Shown: positions 22,167 through 34,194 of the stretch, one piece after another
How the letters are laid out: each line of letters begins with the position of its first letter
Position numbering within the stretch: the first letter of the stretch is position 1
Assembly: GCA_021234155.1 (NCBI GenBank)
Contig: JAJEKV010000054.1
Location: 62,001-126,000 of the forward strand
Origin: Isoetes taiwanensis
Taxonomy: Eukaryota; Streptophyta; Lycopodiopsida; Isoetales; Isoetaceae
DNA length: 64,000 nt
Reading direction: 5' to 3'
Made by a program: the position numbers and the translations under genes
The notes under the pieces: model-generated
Database searches by the model: none
What the model was told of the DNA's origin: nothing
The model's input: only the letters and a program-made list of their open reading frames with translations

Positions 22167-23846
22167 TCATCCATGTACTCTCTCACGAAGGAGCATGACA
22201 TCCTCCAGATTCATTTCCTGGAATACCCTAATTGCTTGTCCACCAAGCCCATGTTGTGCATACATTGAGATAACAGAATCCCATGATATCACATCCCTAG
22301 CCAATATTCTGTCAAATACAACCAACGCTTCATCCAAATCTCCACATTTTCCATACAAACTCATGAGGGCAGCACTGCAAATGAGGTGAGGTTTGAGTAT
22401 AACATTTAGCATGAAGGCGTGCATCTGTTTGCCCTCAACTATAGCTGCTTGTTCAGCACATGCATCAAGGATAGTGACAATAACAGCATCATCTGGATCC
22501 ATAACATATTTTACCATCTCCCGAAGAGCCGAAAGGCATGTTTTGCATGACCATGTTGAGCAAAAGCGTAAATCACCGCATTCCATGAGACAATATTGCG
22601 TTGAGGCATCTGGCTTTGGAAAAGATGGAATGCCTCACCGAGATACCCATACTAGGCATACAAGGAAACAATTGTTGTCCAAGATACTACATTTCGATAA
22701 GGCATTTGCTCAAATAACTCCAAAGCCCCCCGCCAATTGATAATTTTGAGCATATGCAAATATCATAGCATTCCATGAGGCAATATCTCGCATTGGCATT
22801 CTTTGGAAGAACAAAAATGCCTCTTGTAGCAATCCTTTATGGGCATAGCCCACAACAATTGAAGTCCATGCCACTACATCCTTTTGAGGCATTTTCTCAA
22901 ATAAATCGAGAGCCTTTTCAATTTCACCCATCTCAACATGTGAAGCAATAAGGATATTCCATGATCTTTCGCATCGGGGATGAGGCATCTTTTGGAACAA
23001 CATAACAGCCTCTTCTAATTGTCCATTGCACGCATAACCAGAAATCATAGCATTCCATGCTGTAGAATCCTTAAAAGGCATTTCCTCGAATATCTGGACA
23101 GCCTTTTCTAAGTGTCCTTGTTGTGAACATGCTGAAATCATAGCAGTACAAGAAACTACATCCTTTTCTGGCATTAGTTTAAAAAGCTCCAATGCTTTTT
23201 TTAGATGACCATGCTGTGCACAACAAGAAATAATGGTAGTCCATGCCATAAGGTCCTGATGAGGCATTATGAAAATAGTTCAATGGCTTTCTCAATCATC
23301 CAATGTTGTGCACATGCTGAAATCATGATGGTCCAGGAGACCACATCTCTGCTAGGCATTTGTTGGAAATGTTCCAAAGCTTCCATGATTTGTCCACACT
23401 TGACACATGTGGAGATCATGGAATTCCATGAGACAATATCTTTTTGAGGCATGTGTTGGAAAAGTTGGATAGCCTCCTCAAGAAGTCCTTGGTTGATATA
23501 AACAGCAAGCATGCCGTTCCATGTAAAACAATTACGTTTTGACATATGGGCAAATGTTGTCTGCGCATCAGATATGCAATTACATCTATCATACATTCAT
23601 TTGTATAAGAACATTGCCCAAGTATCTATCACTTTGTATTCCACATCTGGTAATGCAGTTATGAAGATATTTACCCTGGGACAGGATATTGCATTTTTGC
23701 AAAAGTGATGCATATTTATTTACATCTACAGCATCCTGACTCAGTTCAAGCTTTGAACTTAAACTTCCAGTGTAATAATAAGCATATGCATAAAACAAAA
23801 CTCGTGGTGTAGCTTTTCGAATCTTGACTGGCATGAGACTTGCCAA
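22167..23846 (-). pseudogene. Pentatricopeptide repeat (PPR) pseudogene
   Basis: Starting at the ATG at 23846, the minus strand encodes an N-terminal part (YASLLQKC, GKYLHNCI) and then a chain of 31-residue repeats of the pattern MPxKDVVSWxxMISxCxxxGxxxEALxxFxx. About twelve repeats can be followed to 22167, ending in a GKQMHAF and SALMSLYGKCGDLDEA block. Frame changes occur near 23590, 23267 and 22730, and an in-frame stop lies near 22650, so the gene is dead. Intact members of this family bind organellar RNA and act in editing or splicing. The repeat style, almost all 31 residues, is common in seed-free plants. Confidence 0.88.
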
Positions 23847-25355
23847 AATTGGTTAGAAAACTTGACATTTTCTGGATACATGTGCTGAACCATGTTATAG
23901 CTACTCTTCATCGTCCATTTTATAGAAAGATTAAGAATAAAAAATGCTTAATGGGCAAGTACGTACCCAAACAATAGCCATCTTCTCTCCATGGCAAGTA
24001 TCAGTTCACGAACCATTACTACATTCTATATAACCAACGTGGAATACTCAAAAGCATCATTGAATCGAAATTGAATCGAAGCATCATCAATATTCAAATC
24101 TTTCCACATAAAGAAAAGCCTGGAGGATACTTTAAAAGATAGCCTGCGAAGAACCCCTAGAATCAGTGGTCAAGATCAAAGCACCCAGATATTCCGAATG
24201 AACAATATCAACCTGTAGTACAGCATTTGCTGTTTGTAGATCCAAACTCAAAGCAGTATGGTAAATAACTGCCATGCTCTTGAAAGCCAGAGGAAAATGC
24301 TTGGACGAAGAAGAAGGGTCGAGCTGCAATGGGGCTGGATGACCGAGAGTTTACAGGGAGCACCCAGTTTGGAGCAGTCACCAGCATATGCTAGGCATAT
24401 GCCGGCATATACTTGGATATGCCCACATACCCACATAAACGAGGGTTTGCCCCCCTAGGGGCAACCCAAAAATGACGTCATAGTACAACTCTAGTTTCTT
24501 GCTCTGCAAGCAATCCCGGCTCTGCCGCCATAGCCAGATCCGATGGCCTTTCCCTTCAGCCTCTTTGTTGTAAACGGGGCTTCCATGTTGGTTGTCTTAC
24601 TTGAGAAAATGCTGCTTTTTGTTGTGGTTTCTTAAGGAGAAATTGGGCGGAGTAGGTGTGGGATTGGCTGGATCGGGAGACCTTTGGGGTCGATTTTCAC
24701 TTTAAAAAAGAAAATTATGGCATGGAAATCAAGGCAGACAATGCGTATTGCATATTGGGGCTTTTCTGGCACCAAAACAGCCGCCCGCATGACCTAGCAA
24801 CTCTCAAGATAGTAATACAAAGCTAATAAAAATGATCGATGCATATAAGGATTCTACAAGCATAGATATATGGTTGGAACCGTCCAAGACTGGATGCAAA
24901 AACATCTAGCCCAGCCCACAAGACTGATCGGGTGAGTTACTAGGCAGTATGCTAGCTAGTTTCAGAAAACATTTGTGTTTGAGCAGATAGATTCGATGTA
25001 AGGATGATTTTGACCTGTTTGATAGGGTCGTGGGGTGGTAGATACCACCGATTTGGTCTCTGGGAGTCTGACTAGGTGCCCATCTGTGCAAATACTCCTG
25101 TGGTATCAGGTATTAAAACTTGGTTTTTTGCCGTAAAAGGCTTTCATGAATGATGACGGTAATAGAAATTGCAAGTGGTGACTAACACAGGGGATGCTTC
25201 ATTATATATGCTAAAGCTTGTGAGTGTTTTTTGTCAAATACTCTACCTACACGATTCCAACAAAGGTGTTTGTTATATTCTATTTATGCTGCATAAATCA
25301 TGTTGTGCTCCTGGCATTAAAAACATATTTCTGCTAAGTCTCATTGTTGATCCTG
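23847..25355. other. Spacer
   Basis: No gene recognised. A near-palindromic stretch, gggtttgcccccctaggggcaaccc, lies at 24444-24468, preceded by several overlapping GCATATGCC-like words at 24385-24420. Confidence 0.5.
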
Positions 25356-25367
25356 ATGTTCCATTAC

Positions 25368-25520
25368 TTTTTTTTTTTAATTGAAGGCATGGTTGGTGGG
25401 ACTTGCACCCACCCACGTCTCCCACCCGATGGTGGCCAGTGGGTTTTGAACCCTGGTGGGGATTACCCCAATCCAAGGCCTTACCACTAGACCACCACCG
25501 CGATGGGCCCGCACCCTGAT
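25368..25520 (-). mobile_element. tRNA-derived SINE with poly(A) tail
   Basis: On the minus strand the element starts near 25520, contains an RNA polymerase III A-box (TGGTCTAGTGGTAAGG, about 25478-25493) and B-box (GGTTCAAAACC, about 25438-25448), and ends in an A run at 25378-25368. It is flanked by a 12 bp direct repeat, atgttccattac (25356-25367 and 25521-25532). These four traits together are diagnostic of a SINE made by target-primed reverse transcription. The total length is about 153 bp. The tRNA of origin was not determined. Confidence 0.88.
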
Positions 25521-26067
25521 ATGTTCCATTACACTTAGAGAGTTTTGTCTACCTTGATAATGGTAGAACTACGGCTTGATGCCTAATGCAAAATTTTGGC
25601 GTGATGCCATGTGCCTAGTTCTCACTGCAGATGCATTTGTAAAATGAGTAAAGCGTGGAGGTTCTTCACCATTAAAGCTTGAGTGCAACAGATTCAACAT
25701 GATGTCTATGGGGCAGAATTAATTCAGGTTGGCTTAAATTTTGTGTTGTAAAAACAGTTCTGAGCTTTGTAAGGTTAATAATAATAACAGTCTATAAATA
25801 CATCCGAGGATAAGGCTTTCTTAATCAGGTTACAAATTACATGACCATGCTATGATCTTTTGACCTCGCCTATGTGGTTGTGTTTGGCTGTTGATCATGT
25901 CTTCACGTGACAGACAACTGCCATTGGCAAGCAAGTTAACCTCGTAAACATGACTCTTTTAAAATAAGAACATTAGTGAAGGGGCTTATCAGATAGTACA
26001 TATATTGTTAAAGAGGCGCATATGGCCCCTTGATTGCTGATGAAGCATTTACTGTAACAACTTGCAG

Positions 26068-26305
26068 AGTGTGGAAATCAGTGGCTGATGAATGGACAAA
26101 AAATGCTGAAGACGTTGCAGCTGCTGCAGACAGGGGTAAGTTACTGATTATTGGAGTACAAGTAATTCACGTATTGTAAACAAATGCCTTGTGGGCTTTC
26201 TGAAATTGGTAATGGATCACGTGATGGAGAATATGTTTTGCCATATCCACCTATAGATGAAGGTGAATTACTTGCAGCAAGAATTACAACTATAGAAATG
26301 AACAA
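26068..26305 (+). pseudogene. Possible exon pair of an unrecognised gene
   Basis: A segment bounded by ttgcag and ggtaag (26068-26135) reads VWKSVADEWTKNAEDVAAAA. A second open part ends at AAG before gtaaag (26305) and reads GEYVLPYPPIDEGELLAARI. Both have good donor sites. The acceptor of the second exon is unclear, and no further exons were found. The family is not recognised. It is probably a gene fragment. Confidence 0.3.
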
Positions 26306-27000
26306 GGTAAAGCCAGAAACATGTTCATATATCTCTTGCCATAATCTAATGACAATAACTCTGCGAACTAATTATCTTTTTGTTAACATTGATTAAGACA
26401 TTAAGGAACTATTGAAAATTTTAAGAAAGGCTTAGCCTTGCCTAAGAACTAGATTAACATATGCATGAAGTTAGAAATTCATCATACTGAAATTCATCAT
26501 ATCGAATGCTATTTATGAACCATTTATAGTTTTAGTATACTCATGGGGAGACAAAGATATTTCTAATCCGAGTGTGTTTCATGGCATTGTAGTAATAGAT
26601 GTTCGTAAATAATGAGTCCAATTTCACAGGTTTAGAAAGACAATTAACTTTACATTATCACTTCTTAATCACACAGTATTTCCTTCTAAGACACAAGGTG
26701 AGAAAATGCAGGTCCAAACCATGTATGTTTCTAGACATGTACACAAGACGGATGAAGAGAAATGTTCGCAGCAGCCTTGGCCACCGCGATTAATTTCTTG
26801 TAATATTAAGGGAAATTTATAAAAATCCTTATATTTATGCAAAATTATGAAAATGCCCCTGTTTTAAGGGTACTTTTGATAGAGTCGATCGTAACTTTTT
26901 TGTGATGATCCAAATATGAATGTGTCTTTCGTATGTCAGAATGATATCTTATTATAGTATAAAAATTATACCAAAAGTATGTATGTCATGCATCAAACAT

Positions 27001-27078
27001 GAGGGCTCAGATTGTGCCATGTGGCATGCCAAGTGTCCTGAGGGCTCAGATTGTGCCATGTGGCATGCCAAGTGTCCT
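27001..27078 (+). repeat. 39 bp perfect tandem duplication
   Basis: Units 27001-27039 and 27040-27078 are identical (gagggctcagattgtgcc...). Confidence 0.97.
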
Positions 27079-27734
27079 TTCTTAGTGCCAAAAGGTGCTA
27101 TAAGCACTCCTCAAAAAGCCACATGTACGTTTGAAAACGACGTGGGAAAGATATGCCGCAGAAATCCACGATTCTGCTATAGGATACAGGAAATTCAAGA
27201 TCCTCTGTCAAGCGCTACGTGATTTGATTTTTTTGCCCACCATAGCTCTTGCATCAAAGCACCCAGTTCCCTTTCTAAATTCAGATTTAGTTTTCATTAT
27301 CTCTGGCGATGTAGAAATCTGGGCGGCCGGCATTGTATTCTACCATGCCTGCTCTTGGGCGGCAAAGAATCGATCAAATCCAGAGCTCCGGCACCATGGC
27401 AAGTAGCCTCATACAAAAAAACAAGTATTCTTTTCGCCATCTTTATACTCTGCCTTTCAATCCTTACAAACATTGCTTAAAACAGAAGTTAATTCATTCT
27501 TCACCTTAATCTGTTAATTCTCTGCCCCTTTTCTCTGTTGAAGATATCTCGGATCACCAGTCAAGAAGGAAGATATATCTTCAATTCTGAAGATATCTCA
27601 GATCATCATTCGAGAAGGGAGTCATTCTTTAGTTCTGAAGCACTTGATCCACAATCCTTGTTTTAAAATTTTGGGCAAGCTCTATAAATCCGTTTTAGCC
27701 CGCTGTGACAGATCGAAAGCAGGGAATAAATTAC

Positions 27735-28290
27735 TAATCACATATTTCTTATTAGCCAGAATGACTTTAGCTAAACTTGCTCAATATTAATTCCAAAACT
27801 TTCTGTGGTTTAGCTAAACTCTACACATTTTTCCTCTCATACTTTCTAGCGTTTAGCTAAACTAACCTAAACATCATCCCAAAAATTTCTATGGTGTGGT
27901 CAACAGAAAATATTAAATAAAATTACTATACCTTTTTTCAATATATTCCACTTATTTTAGTCATTTTCTTTGTGAAAACATTCTAAAATAATGCAAACTA
28001 ACAAAGTCTAGGACTCAAATTAATTCATAATGCTAAAAACTAAACTACTAATCATATATTTCATATAAACTAGAATGATGTTAGCTAAACTAGCTTGAAA
28101 TTCATTCTAAAAGTTTCTATGGTTTAGCTAAACAATACAAAATTTCACTCTCTTACTTTCTAGCATTTGGCTAAAGAGCTTCAGGGTTGGTGCAGTCCCG
28201 AAAAAAGTTAAGCTAAAATTATTATTTTTTTCCCAATATTTTCCATTTACTTTAGCCAAAGTTTTTTGAAGATGTGCTAAAAAATCGCCA
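27735..28290 (+). repeat. Diverged direct repeat rich in TTTAGCTAAAC
   Basis: A block of about 135 bp (taatcacatatttc to agcgtttagctaaac, 27735-27855) recurs at about 28048-28175 with many substitutions. Both contain the palindromic word gtttagctaaac, and a following AT-rich part is also shared. No coding content. Confidence 0.7.
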
Positions 28291-28734
28291 AATAGCTAAG
28301 TTTAGCCCTTAAATTATTCCATGATCGAAAGTTGAAGGGCGGGGCTTGCGAGGAGCTGGAGGGCATACAAAAAAGGCAATCCGAGTTTTGGCAGGCTTGG
28401 TCGTGCTACCAGCAAGGCCATAAAAATTATTTTTGTGCAGTATTTCCTGTGCTTATTCCTAACAAAATCTGTGCAGAAAGAAGAGGATGCTTCAGTTTCA
28501 AATGATGGGGAAGCTAGCAAATCATACAGGACTCATGTTCTGCTCTGTCCTAAACTCCGAAAGACAAACATCACTGCCCTCCAATTTTGAATACAAAAGT
28601 CTCATATTTGGGGAGCCTAGATCCGACGAAAACATTGAAGGGCAAATATTTATGCAGACCGACAAGATCATGCTTCTTGCCAGTACTCTAACCTGGCGGA
28701 TTTGGAACTCTGGCGGGTCGGCTCAAAGGAAATT

Positions 28735-28890
28735 TAGGGAAAAAAAGAGGATTAGGATAAAAAGTAGAAGAAACCAGAGGATTGAAGCGGCCAAAACGGC
28801 TGGATTTGGACCAGATTTGATGGCAAATCCAAATAGAGAAAAACAGAGGATTAAGATAAGAAGTAGAAGAAACCAGAGGAATTGAAGACA
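28735..28890 (+). repeat. Purine-rich direct repeat
   Basis: The motif agtagaagaaaccagagga occurs at 28762 and 28863 within longer similar contexts (gaggatta-gata) about 100 bp apart. Confidence 0.75.
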
Positions 28891-28899
28891 AAATCGGCT

Positions 28900-30270
28900 G
28901 GATTTCAAAACAGAGCCTGGTGCTTCTGGACTATAGACTGATTTCAAGATGCCTTCGACTCTGTCGCTCCCGCTTAGCTTGCTCCATTTTTTTGAGCTAA
29001 GCAAGGTTATGGCTGCTGGGTTTGCAACAGCAATAAAACTGATTAAAAAAAATGTCGCATGACCCGATGCTTTTCATGTGTTTTTCTTTTCCTTTTTTTT
29101 TTTCCTTTTAATTCATAAAACTTGCATTGTGTTTCGAACATGGCAATCCTAATATCAAATTGAAGATTTCAATAGCTCAATCTATACAAAGGATCATGGC
29201 AACAAGACTAAAGCTTTCCCTTTCTTCATATGGGCCCAAGTTTCCACAATTATACTTTATAGGCATGTTGCGTAAGGAAAAAAAAACTTTTTTCCCTAAG
29301 TATTTAAGAGCATGTGTATGTTGCAAACCTTAAGCCCACCAAGACCATATTTTAGGTCTTTCAGGAATTTGCTAGCAAGAGTACTAGAACCCCATTCTTA
29401 CTCTCTTTGTCTAGGCTCTTATTCTTCTAAATGTGGTTTGAGAGTTGGGAAGAAGCGAAGCAAATCTGTTGGACTTAATCTATAAGACCTTCTAAAATGA
29501 CGTCCTGGTTTTCTTGCTTTGATTCTCTTAATGCCTTCCTAAACCCAAACACAATAAACAGATTGGTGAGCGTCAGAAGTGACTCTGTCGATCCATGTAA
29601 CCAATCAACGTTCGATAGTGATGTATCATAATGGATTTTAGCTGCAAGAACAAGGTTCTAAATCAAATCCCAAGCTTTATTAGTAGAAAAAATATATATT
29701 AAGTTAGATTCAAGAACAAGTTACTATATATACCGGCAGGAACTTTGGAAGGGTACATCATCCGCATCACAAAACAAAAAAGAACAGCATTCAGTTTATA
29801 TTTGATTTGCCATCATCACAAGAAAAAACTAGGAAATCAGAACTTTTCTGACAACCATATAAGAAATTCAATGTAAAGTTGATAACTTGACTATTCTAGG
29901 TAATAAATGTGCAACTTATGTATCATAAGAAAGAATGGAAATCAGCAAGTCAGATGCATAAACTATAGAGCATGATATGCAGATGCCATATGAGGAAAAG
30001 GCAATGAACTTAACAGTCATATGCATAAACTATAGAGCATGATATGCAGATATAATATCTTATTTACATGAGCTAGCAGAGTTTATATTTTTTGAGAGAT
30101 TTTAACATAAAAGTTTTCGTTTGCATTTAAGCAACAAATAAGAGCAAACACGTACATAAACTATGAAGATACTTACTTGTAGCTCCCACAAAAGCAACCA
30201 AAAAATAGAACCCAAATAATGTGCGCTTTGGAGCAGTTCTCGACTTCGTGAGATGATACAAGAATCCCAG
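28900..30270. other. Spacer with a 31 bp direct repeat
   Basis: No gene. The word atgcataaactatagagc, part of a 31 bp identical unit, occurs at 29954-29984 and 30021-30051. Confidence 0.6.
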
Positions 30271-30288
30271 GTAACAAGGTTTAAAATG

Positions 30289-30315
30289 AAACGCACTTAT
30301 TTAAGAAGTGCGTTT
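30289..30315. repeat. 10 bp stem hairpin at the left element end
   Basis: AAACGCACTT and AAGTGCGTTT are separated by seven bases (atttaag) and overlap the terminal inverted repeat. Confidence 0.85.
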
Positions 30316-30760
30316 GAAAGATTCCCTCAAAAAAATTAGAAATTTTTAAAAAGAGCAAAAAAATAGAGGCATTCAAGTTTTTTGGATATGATTTTTGCAA
30401 AGCCGTCATGAAAACAACACTTTTGAAGAAAAATGGACCAAAAAAAAAAGGAAGCCATTTAGGGGGGTCAAGCAGAATTTTACGGGAGCCATAGAATTTC
30501 CATTGCCAAAATACATGCAATTGAAGTAGGTTGTGTTGCAAAGCGTGCATGAATACTCTCACGGTAGCAGAACACATCGTTTAGCAGAAATAAATTCTTT
30601 AAACTTTTAACAAAGAAGAAAGCATTCGAAGTAAGTATCCATATTAAATAGTGTTACCAAAAGTTGTTACATAGCACTATCCGTATAAGGTCTTTAAATA
30701 ACAGGGCATGTCACAGCCAATTTGCAGAGAATGTTTCAAGTAAGAAATAGTCAGGTGCAG

Positions 30761-30817
30761 CGGTATAAATTTATACCGACAGGTTGAAATGAAAACCCGT
30801 CGGTATAAATTTATACC
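30761..30817. repeat. Left palindrome pair (CGGTATAAATTTATACCG)
   Basis: A perfect 18 bp palindrome at 30761-30778 and a second 16 bp core at 30802-30817, centres 40 bp apart. Confidence 0.95.
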
Positions 30818-31275
30818 ACAGGTGGTGGGTCCACCCAGTCCACAAGACTCTCATCACCTTGAGATTTTGTTTTCCTTGATCTCTCCAGCATCGTTCTTCT
30901 GTATGCATTCCTTCTGTATGCATTTGTTTGATAATTTGAAGTACTTCAGCTGCTTGTATTGACCATAAATTGTATTGACCATAAAATAGACGTCCAAGTC
31001 ACAATGTCTTGATGTCAAAAACTAGAGTTGCCTCGTCCAAGCCAGGGATGCTTTTATTTTTTCTTTAGACCTAGAGTATATAGAAATGTATAAAGAAGGT
31101 AAAGGTTATGTTTTGTGGCAAATATTTTAAATTGCTCAAACTTTTTTTAAAATCTTTAGCGAATTATTCTATTTGTTGAGGTTTTGGGTTAGAATGTAGG
31201 CAAATACCTCTTTTATAGTAGTACTAAATAGAAGAAATACAGAAATAGTGACTTATTTAATAGTTTTGGACAAGA

Positions 31276-31665
31276 TTACACTCCAAAGCATTGTAAATTA
31301 GGAAGCCGAACATAAAGTGTCATGAATTGCTCGCACGAAGTCCCTAGAGCGTCAAGAATTTCCTTGCTGTCCCCAATTTGGGTAGTAAAAAAGGATTCTA
31401 TCAACACATAAAGTCTATGCTTGAACTTAGTTTGAACACATCCAAAATGCTCCTCGACAATCCCAGCCATTGAACACATCCTCGCTCCAAGCTAATATAT
31501 ACAAAGAATAAAATAACAAAAAATCAATTTACATATCTGATCAAGATATAGCAAGTTCAAAGATATAAAGTTATTGTTCAAACTTACCTCAAACATTGCC
31601 ATCATTGCAGGCTTAACTGCAGTAGCACAACAGAAGCGAAGTGTAAGCCCATGAACTCATGCTTG
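31276..31665 (-). pseudogene. Two-exon gene fragment inside the TIR element
   Basis: An exon at 31665-31588 ends AVKPAMMAMFE before gtaag. An intron with a tatattag acceptor leads in phase 0 to 31491-31276, which reads LGARMCSMAGIVEEHF and continues to a stop. The clean splice phase and balanced amino acid use suggest real coding ancestry. The first exon has an in-frame stop near its start, so it is incomplete. The family is not recognised. It may be a captured host gene piece or part of the element's own gene. Confidence 0.45.
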
Positions 31666-31699
31666 CTGTACAACAGTAAATGTACATTATTTTAAATGT

Positions 31700-33050
31700 A
31701 TGTTGTTCCTGTATAAATGCATAATTGAAGTGTAGCAAATCTAGAGCTCAAGGAATGGAAGATAATATTGCAAAGGATTTAGCAAATACATAACTTGCAG
31801 ACTTGAAAATTTAGACTAATTATAAGAGAAGTACCTGGTAGTACAATTTTGTTGTTGTTTCAAGCCAAGTAGACCCCTAAATATACATTGTTATAACTTC
31901 CTGCCCACAGTTAGTAGACCCTTACATTTTGACTGAGATGCCATTAGATTTCTGATCCCAAAATACAAATTCCAAGCACAATAGGTGTCTTGAAAGTATA
32001 AAATTAGTTGCGCCACTTGTTGTTAGTTTGTAGCTGACCTGAAAAGGAAGCAAATAAGAACGAGTTGCAAAGAATAGGAGAACTGCTAGAGGAGTTAAAA
32101 AATACTGAAAAATCAGCCAAGCCCAAGAAAAATTAACAAAGGTCAAAAGATAAACCAAGGAATTGATATCCTTGTTGTTGCTATAAGAATGCCAGTGATT
32201 GCTCCAGTGATAACTCCATATCTCATAACTACAGAATTTAACCGCATTTTAATGAGTAATATGTACAGGCAGGTCTAATCCTTATTCTCCTTCTAGTTTA
32301 TGCTTACTTATATGAGAATCTTGCAGTTTTCAGGGTCGGAAGATTTAGGCTTCAGAAAGCCTAGTTAAGAAAAGAAGAAAGACGACAGATGATGAATTAG
32401 TCCTACTATATTGCCTTAGTGGGCAGAATGATGTAGAAGGTCAGATGGAAAACAATATTCATATATAGCTGGTTAATCAAAATGCAGCTTCTAAATACAT
32501 TTGCACTTGATCTGCCACTAATATCTGCATCTGTGAAATATTTGCAAAAAGAAACATGCTTCGAATGGAATAATGCTCCATGAACTAGTGCAAGGGAAAA
32601 AGAGATAGAAGCTTCTACCTGTGTCTGCAGTCACGGTCCAAGATCTGAACCTGTGTATCAATATCCAAGATCCGAACATGTGTAACAATATCCAAGATCA
32701 AAACTTCTAAATCTGCTGTGCTACCAGAACTTGTGTGCTACCAGAAGAATCGGCTACAAAAACCTGTATGCCGACCCATTCAAAACACATTCAGTTTCGA
32801 CTTGTGGAAACCGAAACAATCTGTGAGAACCCATTCGTTGTGTGAAAACCTATTCCACATCTGAGAAAACTTGGACAAAGATGCTGGGCCGATTAAAACC
32901 CTAAAAAAAAACAAAAAAATCTTCTTTAAAGCTTCTTCAGACTAAGAAACAAACCTTCTACATCACTAAGAAACTGATGCCGCACCAATAAAACACCTAA
33001 ATCATTCGATTATCACAACCCTAAAGTTTTCCCAACACACAATTTTCCTA
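31700..33050. other. Interior of the candidate TIR element
   Basis: No convincing gene. Three short diverged tandem units containing ccaagatc-gaac-tgtgta-caatat lie at 32628-32705. An AAACCCTAAA-like word on the minus strand (aaaaccctaaaa, 32896) recalls plant promoters but is isolated. Confidence 0.45.
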
Positions 33051-33054
33051 GCCT

Positions 33055-33508
33055 CGGTATAAATTTATACCGTCAAAAGCATCTGCCATATTAGCCAGGC
33101 AAAAATCATGTTATATCCATGAAAGGTCAAGTTATAACCATAAATAAAATTCCGTTTACGAGTAATTTCTTGTGTTATTGAATTTAAAAGGAAATGTTTT
33201 TCAAGATAATGTATTGAATTTAAAAGGAAATGTTTTTCAAGAGATCTCATGGTATAAATCTATCCCGTGACTTCCTTTTTAAAAAATTTTGGAATAAATT
33301 TATACTGCTCTCAGCATTTTCATGTGGGGAGACGGTATAAACTTATACCGCTTGAGCTCACTGGCGGTATAAATTTATACCACTCGAGTTCTTTCCCTGT
33401 GTACTGCTTGAGCTCACATGGTAGAAATTTGAGCTCACATGGTATAAATTTATACCGTTTGATAAATTCGTTGTATTGTTTGAACTCACCCGGTATAAAT
33501 TTATACCG
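33055..33508. repeat. Right palindrome cluster, seven sites
   Basis: The core GGTATAAATTTATACC is exact at 33056-33071, 33366-33381, 33441-33456 and 33492-33507. It has one change at 33334-33349 and two changes at 33251-33266 and 33291-33306. Several sites adjoin the second palindrome TGAGCTCA (33353, 33409 and 33430; tgaactca at 33481). In translation this gives a false GINLY repeat. Confidence 0.93.
33177..33243 (+). repeat. 36 bp tandem duplication
   Basis: attgaatttaaaaggaaatg and the following bases occur in two adjacent units beginning at 33177 and 33213. Confidence 0.9.
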
Positions 33509-34194
33509 TCCAATAACATGGGGAACATTAAAGCTTTCGAATTAACACTAAAAAACACCTTTTATGAAACAACCATGTTGTATGATTACCTGGCCATGTT
33601 GTATGATTACATTTTGGAGCAACTCTAAGGCGGCGCTAACAAGTTGCATGTTGTGACTCAAACGATACTGAGATTAGCATGCGGGTTGCGGTTTCATTGG
33701 TAGACAATGCTGAGGAACGTATAATCATTGGCAGAGGACACGAATAGCTCTAGTGACCATGGTCTCAACATGTCAAACGACAACATGCATTCTGAATTAG
33801 CCGCAATATAACTTTGTTCAAAATGAAAAATCTACACATTTCTTACAATTTTGTTTAAAAATTTGTAGTGATTTCAAAAACTTTAAATGCAGTGCCTTTT
33901 TGTCGCTCTAATGCACTTGATGTTTTATTCAATGTCTATTTTTTTTTAGTTTCTGAAATTGCTACTATTTTTCATGCTAAACTACGGGGCCAAAAAGGGG
34001 TACCAAACAATTTTGCATGGAAGCTAAGTTGAATTAGCCCCTCAAAAATAGAACCTAAAATATTCAAATTGTCACACTTGTCACAAATTTACCTCGAAAA
34101 AGGACCTTTTTGAGGGAATTTTAGGGAATCTTTCAAAGATTCCTTTTAAAGTGCGTTTGGAGCAAATAAGTGCATTTCATTTTAAACTCTGTTA

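Larger units (their letters stand above)
30274..34192. mobile_element. Candidate TIR element with palindrome clusters
   Basis: The left end (30274-30302) and the reverse complement of the right end (34192-34164) agree at 26 of 29 positions, beginning ACA and sharing GTTTAAAATGAAA and GCACTTATTT. Both ends are flanked by TA, as for TA-duplicating transposons, though a dinucleotide is weak evidence. Inside each end, gaaagattccct and cgcactt words recur. Palindromic GGTATAAATTTATACC motifs cluster about 0.5 kb from the left end and 0.7-1.15 kb from the right end. No transposase was recognised. The interior holds a spliced gene fragment. The boundaries are inferred from one copy only. Confidence 0.5.

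Noticed and set aside
27131-27406. Kinase-like word DVEIWAAGIVFYHA
   Set aside because: No other kinase motif is nearby; a single short resemblance is not enough.
33251-33508. CRISPR-like array
   Set aside because: Spacing is irregular, repeats are short palindromes, and the context is a plant nuclear genome.
33267-33558. Repeated GINLY peptide in both strands
   Set aside because: It is the translation of the palindrome array; both strands give the same text because the DNA is palindromic.
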